Of a DNA stretch of 64,000 nucleotides, positions 1-8,529 are shown piece after piece. The notes under the pieces were generated by a model. That model was not told where the DNA came from, searched no databases, and worked only from the letters and a program-made list of their open reading frames with translations. The stretch is from VRUE01 sp963702955. Lineage in GTDB: Bacteria > Actinomycetota > Thermoleophilia > Solirubrobacterales > 70-9. Both the position numbers and the translations under genes were made by a program. The stretch spans positions 372,001 through 436,000 of the forward strand of contig OY969774.1 in NCBI GenBank assembly GCA_963702955.1, in the 5' to 3' direction. How positions within the stretch are numbered: the first letter of the stretch is position 1; each line of letters starts with the position of its first letter.

Positions 1-321
1 CTCGCCGGAGTCGAGCTGACCGCCCACTTCCACAACACCCGCGGCCAGGGGCTGGCCAACGTGCTGGCGGCGCTGGAGCAGGGCGTCGAGTCCTTCGAGT
101 CGAGCTTCGGCGAGCTCGGCGGCTGCCCGGTGCCGCCCGGTGCGACCGGCAACGTCGCCACCGAGGACGTGGTCTCGATGCTGCACGAGATGGGGGTCGA
201 GACCGGGATCGACCTGCCGCGCTTGCTGGCCGCCTCACGCGAGGCGCAGGAGGCGCTCGGCCGCCCGCTCGGCGCCCACCTGCTGATCGCCGGGCCGGTC
301 GATTGGCACCGCGGGGAGTAG
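1..321 (+). CDS. Hydroxymethylglutaryl-CoA lyase, C-terminal part (cut by window edge)
   Basis: The frame is open from base 1 to a TAG stop, so only the last 106 residues are present. The start of the visible part contains the metal-site block HFHNTRGQG, as in the HMGL-like TIM barrel (HFHDT.G in relatives), followed by a GGCPVPPGATGNVATEDV stretch typical of the Cys-loop and C-terminal helix of HMG-CoA lyases. The enzyme would split HMG-CoA into acetoacetate and acetyl-CoA at the end of leucine breakdown. A carboxyltransferase and an acetoacetyl-CoA synthetase nearby fit that route. Another HMGL-like aldolase is possible because the N-terminal half is not visible. Confidence 0.85.
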   Translation, partial: LAGVELTAHFHNTRGQGLANVLAALEQGVESFESSFGELGGCPVPPGATGNVATEDVVSMLHEMGVETGIDLPRLLAASREAQEALGRPLGAHLLIAGPVDWHRGE

Positions 322-333
322 GCTGGCCCTGCG

Positions 334-714
334 ATGAAGAGCGATGCCTTCCGCGCCGCCGCCGAGGCGAAGGACTTCTCCGCCGGCGAGAAGCTGTTCT
401 CGTCCGACGTCGTCTTCCGCAGCCCGGCCGTGTTCGAGCCCTACGGCGGCCTCGAGGCGCTCGACCTGCTACTGGCCAACGTCGTCCAGGTCTTCGAGGA
501 CTTCCGCTACGTCGACCAGGTCGAGACCGGTGACACCGCGGTGCTGATCTTCGAGGCGCGGATCGGCGACCGCGAGCTGAACGGGGTCGACGTCCTGCGC
601 TTCGGCGAGGACGGCCTGATCGCCGAGATGACGGTGATGATCCGCCCGCTCAGCGGCCTGCAGGCGCTGGTCGGGGAGATGGGCCGCCGCCTCGAGGCCG
701 CCTCCGCCGGCTAG
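334..714 (+). CDS. SnoaL-like/NTF2-fold protein
   Basis: This 126-residue protein starts at ATG 12 nt after the lyase stop. It has the alternating helix/strand pattern of the SnoaL/NTF2 cone fold: an early FSSDVVFRSPAVFEPYGG segment, then paired strands ending in LRFGEDGLIAEMTVMIRPL. Such proteins are small ligand-binding or isomerase/cyclase-like enzymes, and sequence alone does not give the substrate. The position between the lyase and the carboxyltransferase in one direction suggests co-expression with acyl-CoA degradation. The fold call is fairly sure; the function is not assigned. Confidence 0.75.
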   Translation: MKSDAFRAAAEAKDFSAGEKLFSSDVVFRSPAVFEPYGGLEALDLLLANVVQVFEDFRYVDQVETGDTAVLIFEARIGDRELNGVDVLRFGEDGLIAEMTVMIRPLSGLQALVGEMGRRLEAASAG

Positions 715-737
715 GCCCGTCTAGGCTCCACTCCGCC

Positions 738-2258
738 GTGACCGATATCCGACCCGCGCTCGAGGCCGCCCTCGCCGGCGGCCCGCAGCGCCACCACGAG
801 AAGACCGCCGAGCAGGGCAAGCTGCCGGTGCGCGAGCGGGTTGCGCTGCTGGTCGACGAGGGCTCCTTCGCCGAGGAGGGGCTGCTCGCCAACTGGCAGA
901 AGGAGGGACTGGGCGCCGACGGCGTCGTCACCGGCCTGGCGACGATCGACGGTCGCCGCGTCGCGCTGATGGCCAACGACCCGACCGTCAAGGCCGGCTC
1001 TTGGGGGCCGAAGACGGTCGAGAAGATCCTCCGCATCCAGGAGCGGGCGCTGAGCTTGCAGGTGCCGATGGTCTACCTGGTCGACTCGGCCGGGGCGCGG
1101 ATCACCGACCAGGTGCAGATGTTTCCCGGGCGGCGCGGCGCCGGGCGGATCTTCCACAACGAGGTGCGGCTCTCGGGCCAGGTGCCGCAGGTCTGTCTGC
1201 TGTTCGGGCCGAGCGCCGCCGGCGGCGCCTACATCCCGGCCTTCTGCGACGTCGTGATCATGCGCGAGGGCAACGCCTCGATGTACCTGGGCTCGCCGCG
1301 GATGGCGGAGATGGTGATCGGCGAGAAGGTGACGCTGGAGGAGATGGGCGGGGCGAAGATGCACACCGGCGTCTCCGGCTGCGGCCACTTCCTCGTCCGC
1401 AGCGACGAGGAGGCGATCGAGCTGGCGCGGCGCTACCTGTCCTTCATGCCGGGGAGCTGGCGGGAGAGGCCGCCCGCCGCCGCACCGGCCGCGCCCGCCT
1501 CCGACGCGGCGATCGAGGCGATCGTCCCCGCCGACGAGAACCAGCCGTTCGACATGCGCGAGGTGCTCGACGTGCTGCTCGACGCAGACTCGCTGCTCGA
1601 AGTCCACAAGCGCTGGGCGAAGGAGCTGATCGTCGGTTACGGACGGCTCGACGGCGAGGCGATCGGGATCGTCGCCAACCAGCCGCGCCAGAAAGGCGGC
1701 GTGCTGTTCGTCGACTCGGCCGACAAGGCGGCGCGCTTCATCCAGACCTGCAACGCCTTCAACCTGCCGCTGCTGTTCCTCGCCGACGTGCCCGGCTTCA
1801 TGATCGGCACCGCGGTCGAGCGCCAGGGGATCATCCGCCACGGCGCGAAGATGATCAGCGCCGTCTCCGAAGCGACCGTGCCGAAGCTCTCGGTGGTGGT
1901 CCGCAAGGCCTACGGCGCCGGCCTCTACGCGATGGCCGGGCCGGCCTTCGAGCCGGACTGCTGCATCGCCCTGCCGAGCGCCTCGATCGCCGTGATGGGC
2001 CCGGAGGCGGCGATCAACGCCGTCTTCTACAACCAGATCCAGGCGATCTCCGACGAGGCCGAGCGGGCCGAGTTCGTCGAGCGCAAACGCGAGGAGTACG
2101 CGGCCGACATCGACATCCTCCACCTCGCCTCCGAGCTGGTCGTCGACGCGGTGGTCCAGCCTGAGGACCTGCGCGGCGAGCTGATCCGTCGCTTCGCCGC
2201 GGCCCGCAGCAAGGACCGCTCCTTCGCCGAGCGCCGCAACCCCGTTACGCCCGCCTAG
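738..2258 (+). CDS. Acyl-CoA carboxylase carboxyltransferase (beta) subunit
   Basis: The 506-residue product has the two crotonase-like halves of biotin-dependent acyl-CoA carboxyltransferases. The N-half carries GPSAAGGAYIPA and the C-half DVPGFMIGTAVERQGIIRHG followed by a YGAGLYAM segment, the paired oxyanion-hole regions. It would move carboxylate from carboxybiotin to an acyl-CoA such as propionyl- or methylcrotonyl-CoA. A GTG start is used because it precedes the conserved region without truncating it. The lyase upstream favours a methylcrotonyl-type role in leucine catabolism, but no biotin carboxylase subunit is in the window, so acyl specificity is open. Confidence 0.9.
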   Translation: MTDIRPALEAALAGGPQRHHEKTAEQGKLPVRERVALLVDEGSFAEEGLLANWQKEGLGADGVVTGLATIDGRRVALMANDPTVKAGSWGPKTVEKILRIQERALSLQVPMVYLVDSAGARITDQVQMFPGRRGAGRIFHNEVRLSGQVPQVCLLFGPSAAGGAYIPAFCDVVIMREGNASMYLGSPRMAEMVIGEKVTLEEMGGAKMHTGVSGCGHFLVRSDEEAIELARRYLSFMPGSWRERPPAAAPAAPASDAAIEAIVPADENQPFDMREVLDVLLDADSLLEVHKRWAKELIVGYGRLDGEAIGIVANQPRQKGGVLFVDSADKAARFIQTCNAFNLPLLFLADVPGFMIGTAVERQGIIRHGAKMISAVSEATVPKLSVVVRKAYGAGLYAMAGPAFEPDCCIALPSASIAVMGPEAAINAVFYNQIQAISDEAERAEFVERKREEYAADIDILHLASELVVDAVVQPEDLRGELIRRFAAARSKDRSFAERRNPVTPA

Positions 2259-2299
2259 CGGCGGCGGGCCGCCACGGCGCGGCGTATGCTCGCCGGCCT

Positions 2300-3022
2300 A
2301 TGGCGAGCAGCCCGGCGATAGCGGTGCGCGGGCTCTGCGTCCGGCGCGGCGGCCGGCCGGTCCTGCGGGACCTCGCGTTCTCGGTCGCCCCCGGGACCGT
2401 GACCGGGCTGCTCGGGCCCAGCGGCTGCGGCAAGACGACCCTGATGCGGGCGATCGTCGGCGTGCAGATCGTCGAGTCGGGAGAGGTGCGGGTACTCGAC
2501 GAGCCGGCCGGATCGCGGCTGCTGCGCCCCCGGGTCGGCTACGTCACGCAGGCGCCGTCGGTCTACCGCGACCTCAGCGTGCGCGAGAACCTGCGCTACT
2601 TCGCCCGCGTGCTCGGCGCGCCGGCGGAGCGGATCGAGGCGGTGATCGAGACGGTGGCGCTGGGCGAGCAGGCCGACCAGGTCGTCGCCAGCCTCTCCGG
2701 CGGCCAGAGTGCCAGGGCGTCGTTGGCGACGGCGCTGCTCGGCGAGCCGCAGCTGCTGGTCCTCGACGAGCCGACCGTCGGCCTCGACCCGGTGCTGCGA
2801 CGCGACCTCTGGGCGACCTTCAGGGAGCTCGCCGCTGCCGGCGCGACGCTGCTCGTCTCCAGCCACGTGATGGAGGAGGCGGAGCACTGCGACGAGCTGC
2901 TGCTGATGCGCGACGGCGAGCTGCTGGCCGCCGAAACCCCCGACGGGCTGCGCTCGCGCACCGGACGGCGCGGGCTGGACGAGGCGTTCCTGGCCCTGAT
3001 CGAGGAGCGGGGGAGGGGATGA
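2300..3022 (+). CDS. ABC transporter ATP-binding protein (ABC-2 type exporter)
   Basis: A 240-residue nucleotide-binding subunit. Walker A is GPSGCGKTT at about residue 37, the signature is LSGGQ near residue 132, and Walker B is LLVLDEPTVGLDP near residue 155, followed by the switch His in LLVSSHVMEEAEH. The C-terminal part is short, as usual for drug or lipid exporters rather than importers. The stop overlaps the start of the next gene (ATGA), a permease, so the two are translationally coupled as one exporter. The substrate cannot be told from sequence. Confidence 0.93.
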   Translation: MASSPAIAVRGLCVRRGGRPVLRDLAFSVAPGTVTGLLGPSGCGKTTLMRAIVGVQIVESGEVRVLDEPAGSRLLRPRVGYVTQAPSVYRDLSVRENLRYFARVLGAPAERIEAVIETVALGEQADQVVASLSGGQSARASLATALLGEPQLLVLDEPTVGLDPVLRRDLWATFRELAAAGATLLVSSHVMEEAEHCDELLLMRDGELLAAETPDGLRSRTGRRGLDEAFLALIEERGRG

Positions 3023-3756
3023 GCGCCCGGGTCACCTGGGCCACCGCCCTGCGGGTCCTGACCCAGCTGCGCCGCGACCCGCGCACGATCGCCCTGCTGC
3101 TGGCCGTGCCGCCCTTCCTGCTGACCCTGCTGAAGGGCGCCTTCCACCAGGACCCCGCCTCCTTCCAGCACGTCGGCGGGCCGCTGGTCGGCCTCTTCCC
3201 GTTCAGCACGATGTTCGTCGTCACCTCGATCACGATGCTGCGCGAGCGGACCACCGGCACCCTGGAGCGGCTGATGTCGCTGCCGCTGGCCAAGCTCGAC
3301 CTGCTGTTCGGCTACGGGATCGCCTTCGCGGCGGTCGCCGTCGTCCAGGCCGGGCTGACCAGCGCCATCGCCTTCGGACCGCTCGGGCTGGAGGTCGCCG
3401 GCTCGACGGCCGTCGTCGTCGCCCTCGCGGTCGGCAACGCCCTGCTGGGGATGTCGCTGGGGCTGTTCGTCAGCGCCTTCGCCCGCACCGAGTTCCAGGC
3501 GGTGCAGTTCATGCCGGCGATCGTCTTCCCGCAGCTGCTGCTCTGCGGGCTGTTCGTCGCCCGCGATCAGATGATCGGCGTGCTGCGGATCGTCTCCGAC
3601 GCCCTGCCGCTCACCTACGCCTTCGACGCGCTCGACCGGGTGACGACGGAGGGCTCGCTCGGCGCCCACGGCGCCCTCGACGTCGCCGTGATCGCCGGCG
3701 CCACCCTGGCGCTGCTCGCGGCCGGCGCCGCGACCCTGCGCCGCCGCACCCCCTGA
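3019..3756 (+). CDS. ABC-2 type transporter permease
   Basis: This 245-residue integral membrane protein starts within the stop of the ATPase gene (4-nt overlap). It has about six hydrophobic segments and the ABC-2 hallmark after the first loop, a MLRERTTGTLERLMSLPL segment, where a charged amphipathic coupling helix meets the ATPase. A late QLLLCGLF segment precedes the last extracellular loop, as in DrrB/YadH-type permeases. Together with the ATPase it should form a homodimeric exporter in the cytoplasmic membrane. It is the last gene before a strong hairpin and the convergent synthetase gene. Confidence 0.9.
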   Translation: MSARVTWATALRVLTQLRRDPRTIALLLAVPPFLLTLLKGAFHQDPASFQHVGGPLVGLFPFSTMFVVTSITMLRERTTGTLERLMSLPLAKLDLLFGYGIAFAAVAVVQAGLTSAIAFGPLGLEVAGSTAVVVALAVGNALLGMSLGLFVSAFARTEFQAVQFMPAIVFPQLLLCGLFVARDQMIGVLRIVSDALPLTYAFDALDRVTTEGSLGAHGALDVAVIAGATLALLAAGAATLRRRTP

Positions 3757-3777
3757 CGCCGGTGCCCGCGCGGCATG

Positions 3778-3817
3778 TGGAAGGGTTTGGGGGTCCCTGG
3801 TACCCCAAATCCTTCCA
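3778..3817. terminator. Bidirectional hairpin between convergent genes
   Basis: Two 15-base arms (3778-3792 and 3803-3817) are complementary except for one G-T pair, with a 10-base loop. It lies between the permease stop and the stop of the convergent synthetase gene. There is no clear T tract on either side, so termination is inferred from position and stem strength. Confidence 0.6.
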
Positions 3818-3822
3818 TGGAC

Positions 3823-5802
3823 TCAGGGACGATCGAGATCGGCGGCTAGGTCGACGAAGTAGTCGAGGGCCTCGGGGTTGGCCAGCGAGTCGCGGCTGGC
3901 GGCGCGCTCCGGCGGGGTGCCGGTGAGGATCCGCTTGACCGGGACCTCGAGTGCCTTGCCGCTCAGGGTCCGTGGGACCTCTGTTATCGCGTAGACCTCA
4001 TCCGGGACGTGCCGCGGCGAGCAGCGCTCGCGGACGCGGCGGGCGATCTCGCGCCGCAGCTCGTCGTCGAGCTCGGCGCCTTCGCGGAGGACGACGAACA
4101 GCGGCATCCAGCCGTCGGTGCCGGGGCGGGGGATGTCGACCACCAGCGCGTCGAGCACCTCGTCGAGGCTGAGCACGGCGCGGTAGATCTCGCTCGTGCC
4201 CATGCGGATGCCGGAGCGGTTGATGGTCGAGTCGGAGCGGCCGTAGATGACCGCGGTGCCGCGTGAGGTGATTTCGATCCAGTCGCCGTGGCGCCAGACG
4301 CCGGGGTAGCGCTCGAAGTAGGCCTCGCGGTAGCGGCTGCCGTCCTCGTCGCCCCAGAAATAGACCGGCATCGAGGGCATCGGCTCGGTCACGACCAGCT
4401 CGCCGACCTCGTCGATCAACTGGTTTCCGTCCTCGTCCCAGGCCTCGACCGCGGCGCCCAGCGCCCGCGCCTGCAGCTCGCCGCGGTAGACCGGCAGCAG
4501 CGGCGTGCCGCCGACGAAGGCCGTGCAGAGGTCGGTGCCGCCGCTGGTCGAGAACAGCCAGGTATCGGCGCCGAGCTGCTCGTAGATCCAGTCGAAGCCC
4601 TCGGGGGAGAGGGGGGAGCCGGTCGAGCCGACCGCCTTGAGGCGGCTGAGGTCGCGGCCGGCGCCGGGCGTCGCCCCGGCCTTCATGCAGGCCGCGATGT
4701 AGGAAGCGCTGGTGCCGAACATCGTGATTCCGGCGCGCTCGGCCAGCTCCCACAGCACTTCCATGTCGGGATGGCCGGGGTTGCCGTCGTAGAGGACGAT
4801 CGCGGCCCGGGTCAGGAGGCCGGAGACGAGGAAGTTCCACATCATCCAGCCGGTCGTCGTGAACCAGAAGAGGCGGTCGCCGGGGTGGGCGTCGACGTGG
4901 AGGTGGAGCTTCTTCAGGTGCTCGAGCAGGATCCCGCCCTGGCCCTGGACGATCGCCTTCGGCAGGCCGGTGGTGCCGGAGGAGTAGAGGACCCAGAGCG
5001 GGTGGTCGAAGGGGACGCGCTCGAAGCGCAGCTCGGCGCCGGCGCCCGCGTCGAGCAGCGTGTCCCAGGTCGTCGCGTCGCGCAGCGCCGACAGGTCGGG
5101 GGCGGGGTTGAGGTAGGGGAGGACGACGGTGCGCTCGAGGCTCGGCATCGCCGCCTGCAGCTCGGCGAGCACGCCGCGGCGGTCGAAGTCCTTGCCGCCG
5201 TAGCGGTAACCGTTGACCGCGAACAGGACCTTGGGCTCGATCTGGGCGAAGCGGTCGATCACGCTGGCCGAGCCGAAGTCGGGCGAGCAGCTCGACCAGA
5301 CGGTGCCGATCGAGGCGGCGGCGAGGAAGGCGACGATCGCCTCGGGGACGTTCGGCATGTAGGCGACGACGCGGTCGCCGCGCTCGACCCCGAGGCCGCG
5401 CAGAGCGGCGGTGACGGCGGCGACATGGGAGCGCAGATCGCCCCAGCTCAACTCGTCCAGCTCGCGCAGCTCGGAGGCGTGGAGGATCGCCGTGGCGGCG
5501 TCGTCCTTGCCGGCGAAGGCGTGCTCGGCGTAGTTCAGCTCCGCCCCGGCGAACCACTCGGCGCCGGGCATCGCGCGGCTGCCGAGCACGCGGTCGTAGC
5601 CGCCGTCGGCTCGCACCTCGAAGAAGTCCCAGATCGCCGACCAGAAGCCCTCCAGGTCGTCGACCGACCAGCGCCAGAGGTCGTCGTAGCCCTCGAAGCG
5701 CAGGCCCCGCTCGGCCTCCAGCCAGCGCATGAACTCGGTCATCCGCGAGCGCTCGACCAGCTCGGCGGAGGGCTCCCAGAGCTTTTCGGCTGGGTGGCTC
5801 AC
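3823..5802 (-). CDS. Acetoacetate-CoA ligase (acetoacetyl-CoA synthetase)
   Basis: The 659-residue protein belongs to the ANL (acyl/aryl-CoA ligase) superfamily. The AMP-binding P-loop YSSGTTGLPKAIVQGQGG lies near residue 270, and the C-terminal domain carries the acetoacetyl-CoA synthetase pattern from SGIRMGTSEIYRAV to a late LSGKALEVPVK with the adenylation lysine. The length matches the family. GTG at 5802 is chosen because it forms a GTGA overlap with the upstream gene's stop and keeps the N-terminal LWEPS block. It would activate acetoacetate, the product of HMG-CoA lyase, for recycling to acetyl-CoA. Confidence 0.92.
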   Translation of the reverse strand: MSHPAEKLWEPSAELVERSRMTEFMRWLEAERGLRFEGYDDLWRWSVDDLEGFWSAIWDFFEVRADGGYDRVLGSRAMPGAEWFAGAELNYAEHAFAGKDDAATAILHASELRELDELSWGDLRSHVAAVTAALRGLGVERGDRVVAYMPNVPEAIVAFLAAASIGTVWSSCSPDFGSASVIDRFAQIEPKVLFAVNGYRYGGKDFDRRGVLAELQAAMPSLERTVVLPYLNPAPDLSALRDATTWDTLLDAGAGAELRFERVPFDHPLWVLYSSGTTGLPKAIVQGQGGILLEHLKKLHLHVDAHPGDRLFWFTTTGWMMWNFLVSGLLTRAAIVLYDGNPGHPDMEVLWELAERAGITMFGTSASYIAACMKAGATPGAGRDLSRLKAVGSTGSPLSPEGFDWIYEQLGADTWLFSTSGGTDLCTAFVGGTPLLPVYRGELQARALGAAVEAWDEDGNQLIDEVGELVVTEPMPSMPVYFWGDEDGSRYREAYFERYPGVWRHGDWIEITSRGTAVIYGRSDSTINRSGIRMGTSEIYRAVLSLDEVLDALVVDIPRPGTDGWMPLFVVLREGAELDDELRREIARRVRERCSPRHVPDEVYAITEVPRTLSGKALEVPVKRILTGTPPERAASRDSLANPEALDYFVDLAADLDRP

Positions 5803-6641
5803 CCGGCCGCCGCCGCGCCGGCCTTCGCCTGCTCGCGCTCGAGCTCGTACGGGTCGTGGGAGCAGATCAGCGCGATCTCCCCCCCGTGGGCGGCGGCCAG
5901 CTCGCGCAGCCGGTCGCGGTTGGACTTGCGGGCGCCTTTGTCGGCGGCGGTCAGGCTCTGGAAGAAGCGCAGCATCGGCGGGCAGCCCGGTGGGGTCGCG
6001 ACCTCGTCGCGGTTGAAGTAGGCGTCGCCGCAGTGCAGCGTCCAGCCGTCTCCGCTGCCGATCGCGACGCCGGTGTGGCCGCGCGAGTGGCCGACCAGCG
6101 GCACCAGCGCGATCTCGACGTCGAGCCCGTCGAGGATGCGGACGCTCTCGAAGCCGAACCACTCGTCGCCGCCGGCGGAGTCGTGCGTCACCCACCTCGG
6201 GCCGTGCTTCCAGTGCGCGTCGAGGTAGCGCAGCCGCTCGTCGAGCCGCGGATGCAGGGCCGCCTCCAGCTCGGGCGCGAAGACGTGGACCTCGGCCTCG
6301 GGGAAGTCGGGCAGGCCGCCGGTGTGGTCGGGGTCGAGATGGGTGGCGACGATGTGGCGGACGTCGCCGGCCGCGAAGCCGAGCGCTTCGAGCTGGCGCA
6401 GCGCCGTCGTCTCGACCTTCGCCCGGGCCCCCATCAGGGTGGCGAGGAAGGCGCCCAGCCGGCGGGGATCGGCGGCGTCCTCGATCCCGAAGCCGGTGTC
6501 GACCAGGACCAGACCGTCACCGGCCTCGATCGCGAGGCAGTGGCAGCAGATGTTCGCCCGCTCCAGCAGCCCGCCCGTGCCGTTGATCAGCCGTGCCCCA
6601 TGGGGGCAGAGCGACCCGCAGTTGAGGTGATGCACCCTCAT
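5799..6641 (-). CDS. MBL-fold metallo-hydrolase (lactonase-like)
   Basis: A 280-residue metallo-beta-lactamase-fold protein. The metal motif reads THLDPDHTGG near residue 100 (HxDxDH variant), with a later Asp/His pair in GHSRGHTG and LHCGDAYF. The opening MRVHHLNCGSLCP block and overall pattern resemble quorum-quenching lactonase-type members and hydrolases found with fatty-acid genes. Its stop overlaps the synthetase start by 4 nt, so both are probably made from one transcript. A thioester or lactone substrate is an inference from context. Confidence 0.82.
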   Translation of the reverse strand: MRVHHLNCGSLCPHGARLINGTGGLLERANICCHCLAIEAGDGLVLVDTGFGIEDAADPRRLGAFLATLMGARAKVETTALRQLEALGFAAGDVRHIVATHLDPDHTGGLPDFPEAEVHVFAPELEAALHPRLDERLRYLDAHWKHGPRWVTHDSAGGDEWFGFESVRILDGLDVEIALVPLVGHSRGHTGVAIGSGDGWTLHCGDAYFNRDEVATPPGCPPMLRFFQSLTAADKGARKSNRDRLRELAAAHGGEIALICSHDPYELEREQAKAGAAAAG

Positions 6642-6665
6642 CCCGCGGCGCAGTGTAGTCGGGCG

Positions 6666-7457
6666 TCAGCGCTTCGGCCCGACGTGGCGGTCCATGATCG
6701 CCACGGCCTCCCGCCTGGCGACCGAGATGTTCCAGGGACCGTCTTGCCGCCAAGCGATCCCGAGTCGATCGCAGGCATCGCAGAAGATGCCCTGGATGTC
6801 GTGTGAGCGGTTGGAGAACATGTATCGCGGATATTCGTAGGTCTTCTTGGGGTGCTTGATCCGATTCGTCACCCGGCAACCATCGGAATGGATTAGACCG
6901 CGCAGAAGCCGCCCTGGGAAGCGTTCGACAATCTCGTCCTGCCAGGCCTGGAGAGCGATCTTGCGCTTGTGCTTGACGCCGGGACCGTGCTGGGGCAATA
7001 GATGTGGCCAGTGCTTGGAGAAGGAGTTGACCTCTTCGAGCCGCGCCTCTTTATGGCGGTACACGCTGGCTTTGCTGGAGGGGAGCACCAGACTCATGGC
7101 TGCCTCGCACTCACGCACAATGAGCGGGTACGCTCGATCCAAGAAGATCCTGAGCCGAAAGACTCCTCGCGGATGGGCTGAGATTGTGCCGTCGCCAAGA
7201 TAGAGGCCAAGGAGATAGGCGTAGGCGTGCGCCGGAAGGCGAGTGCAAGACTGCATATTGTCCGGACAGCGGGCACACGCTTCGGCATCCCTGGTCTTTC
7301 GGCAATAGGACGAATTTGGCCGACGAATCCGAGATCGCCCCCGGACCCAATCACTCACCGTGCGGCGGTTCACGTCCAGCTCGCGTGCAATCTGACAGTT
7401 GTTACGCCCCGCGTCGGCGAGCTCAAGGGCGCGTTCAACCTGCCAGCGCGGCTTCAT
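6666..7457 (-). CDS. HTH plus LAGLIDADG-type homing-endonuclease-like protein
   Basis: The 263-residue product begins with a helix-turn-helix (ALELADAGRNNCQIARELDV, then NRRTVSDWVRGRSR), followed by a Cys-containing linker (CARCPDNMQSC). Two LAGLIDADG-like helices follow, YLLGLYLGDG near residue 84 and LLRGLIHSDG near residue 183, each ending in the Gly-Asp/Ser-Asp-Gly that places the catalytic acid. ATG 7457 is chosen because it lies 13 nt after the tRNA-Leu(CAA) 3' end on the same strand and has a GGGAG ribosome site; longer frames would run into the tRNA. A homologue lies behind tRNA-Leu(CAG) at 35578-36189. Whether it cuts DNA or acts as a regulator is unknown. Confidence 0.8.
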   Translation of the reverse strand: MKPRWQVERALELADAGRNNCQIARELDVNRRTVSDWVRGRSRIRRPNSSYCRKTRDAEACARCPDNMQSCTRLPAHAYAYLLGLYLGDGTISAHPRGVFRLRIFLDRAYPLIVRECEAAMSLVLPSSKASVYRHKEARLEEVNSFSKHWPHLLPQHGPGVKHKRKIALQAWQDEIVERFPGRLLRGLIHSDGCRVTNRIKHPKKTYEYPRYMFSNRSHDIQGIFCDACDRLGIAWRQDGPWNISVARREAVAIMDRHVGPKR

Positions 7458-7470
7458 GCTCTCCCAAGAG

Positions 7471-7554
7471 TGCGGCGGGTGGGACTCGAACCCACAAGCC
7501 CTTGCGGGCGGCGGCGTTTGAGGCCGCTTCCTTTGCCAATTTGGACACCGCCGC
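7471..7554 (-). tRNA. tRNA-Leu(CAA)
   Basis: An 84-nt class II tRNA with acceptor stem GCGGCGG/CCGCCGC, anticodon stem GCGGC/GCCGC around loop CTCAAAC (anticodon CAA, reads UUG), a long variable arm (GCCC/GGGC) and TTCGAGT in the T-loop. CCA is not encoded. The LAGLIDADG-type gene follows 13 nt downstream on the same strand. Confidence 0.95.
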
Positions 7555-7682
7555 AGGCTCATTCATTGTAGCCCGCGACGCTACGACTCCGGTCGGTCGC
7601 AATAGACCCAAAAGTGCAATTCTGCTGAGCTTTTTTACAGATTTGGCACGGACTTCTTACAAAGTGCCCGACTGGAAGATCG

Positions 7683-8225
7683 CTACGCCGGCTGGGGCGC
7701 GTCCGGGCTCGGCGGGGCGCCGGCGCCGTAGTCCTCGCCGGAGCCGATCGGGCGCTCCTCCTCGACGTGCCAGTTCTGGCTGAAGCCGTAGAAGCAGGCG
7801 GCGATGAGGACGATCTGCAGCAGCAGCAGGACGACGACGAGCAGGCCGATCAGTGGCACCGGGATCAGCGCTTCGTCGAAGCCTGCCTTGTCGCGGGCGA
7901 ACCAGCTGTCGGCGCCGACCGCGCAGAAGATCGCCAGGATCATCGAGAGCGAAGCCGCCACCGGGAGGATGCCGCGGCTCCAGCGCGCCACCAGGAAGCC
8001 GAAGAGCGCGTAGAGCCCGGCGAAGATCAGGCAGACGATGCCGATCGCCCCGCCGCCGCTGAGCAGAGAGAACCCGGCGATCGTCACGATCGCCGCGATC
8101 GCCGCCGTCGCGAGCATCAAAAAGGCGATCACGAACTTGGTCGTAACCACCTCGGGTTTCTCCCGATTCGGGTGCCAGAGCTCGTAGCCCGGCCTCACCT
8201 CTCCCACGGCCATGCCGTCGATCAT
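7683..8225 (-). CDS. Four-helix membrane protein of unknown function
   Basis: This 180-residue protein has a hydrophilic start (GYELWHPNREKPEVVTTK), then four hydrophobic segments: FVIAFLMLATAAIAAIVTIA, IGIVCLIFAGLYALFGFLVA, a shorter one around LSMILAIFCAVGA, and LIGLLVVVLLLLQIVLIAAC. It ends in an acidic, Pro-rich cytoplasmic tail. I do not recognise the family. It is read away from tRNA-Leu(UAG) and stands alone. An alternative ATG four codons downstream is possible. The coding call is good because the hydrophobic pattern is regular and the codon use matches neighbouring genes. Confidence 0.75.
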   Translation of the reverse strand: MIDGMAVGEVRPGYELWHPNREKPEVVTTKFVIAFLMLATAAIAAIVTIAGFSLLSGGGAIGIVCLIFAGLYALFGFLVARWSRGILPVAASLSMILAIFCAVGADSWFARDKAGFDEALIPVPLIGLLVVVLLLLQIVLIAACFYGFSQNWHVEEERPIGSGEDYGAGAPPSPDAPQPA

Positions 8226-8284
8226 AGAATCTAAGAGCGACGCGGCGGCGTTGGCCGCCGGTTAAGCGCCGGATCGGCGCTCGC

Positions 8285-8369
8285 GCGGGCGTGGCGGAAT
8301 TTGGCAGACGCTCCGGCTTTAGGTGCCGGTGCTCGAAAGAGCGTGGGGGTTCGAGTCCCTCCGCCCGCA
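8285..8369 (+). tRNA. tRNA-Leu(UAG)
   Basis: An 85-nt class II tRNA with acceptor GCGGGCG/CGCCCGC, anticodon stem CCGGC/GCCGG with loop TTTAGGT (anticodon UAG), a long variable arm and a TTCGAGT T-loop. No CCA is encoded and no endonuclease-like gene follows this tRNA-Leu, unlike the other two. Confidence 0.95.
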
Positions 8370-8439
8370 TGAAGAATCCCGATGGAAGTCGCCGGACGCG
8401 GCACGACGCCCGGCGCGGCTAGCATTGCGGACCCGTTCC

Positions 8440-8512
8440 GGGGGAGTGAGTTAACGGCTATGCGCGCGGTCTCCAAAACCGGCGATTCCAGGTTCGAGTC
8501 CTGTCTGTCCCG
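8440..8512 (+). pseudogene. Degenerate tRNA-Trp(CCA) copy
   Basis: The first 45 bases match the intact tRNA-Trp at 13116 with one difference, including the CTCCAAA anticodon loop. The 3' half differs: the anticodon stem has a G-G clash, the T-stem a C-T clash, and the acceptor 3' strand CTGTCCC pairs with GGGGGAG only with a mismatch and a G-T pair. It is more likely a recombination remnant at a tRNA-Trp insertion site than a working tRNA, though it could be a divergent second copy. Confidence 0.6.
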
Positions 8513-8529
8513 TTGTCTGGACTTGGCTT

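Noticed and set aside
711..2123. Long minus-strand open frame opposite the carboxyltransferase gene
   Set aside because: It is a GC-rich antisense shadow with low-complexity Arg/Asp/Gly/Leu content; the plus-strand gene has clear family motifs.
4288..6021. Long plus-strand frame opposite acetoacetyl-CoA synthetase
   Set aside because: No domain is recognisable; composition is that of a reverse-frame artefact, and the minus-strand gene has full motifs.
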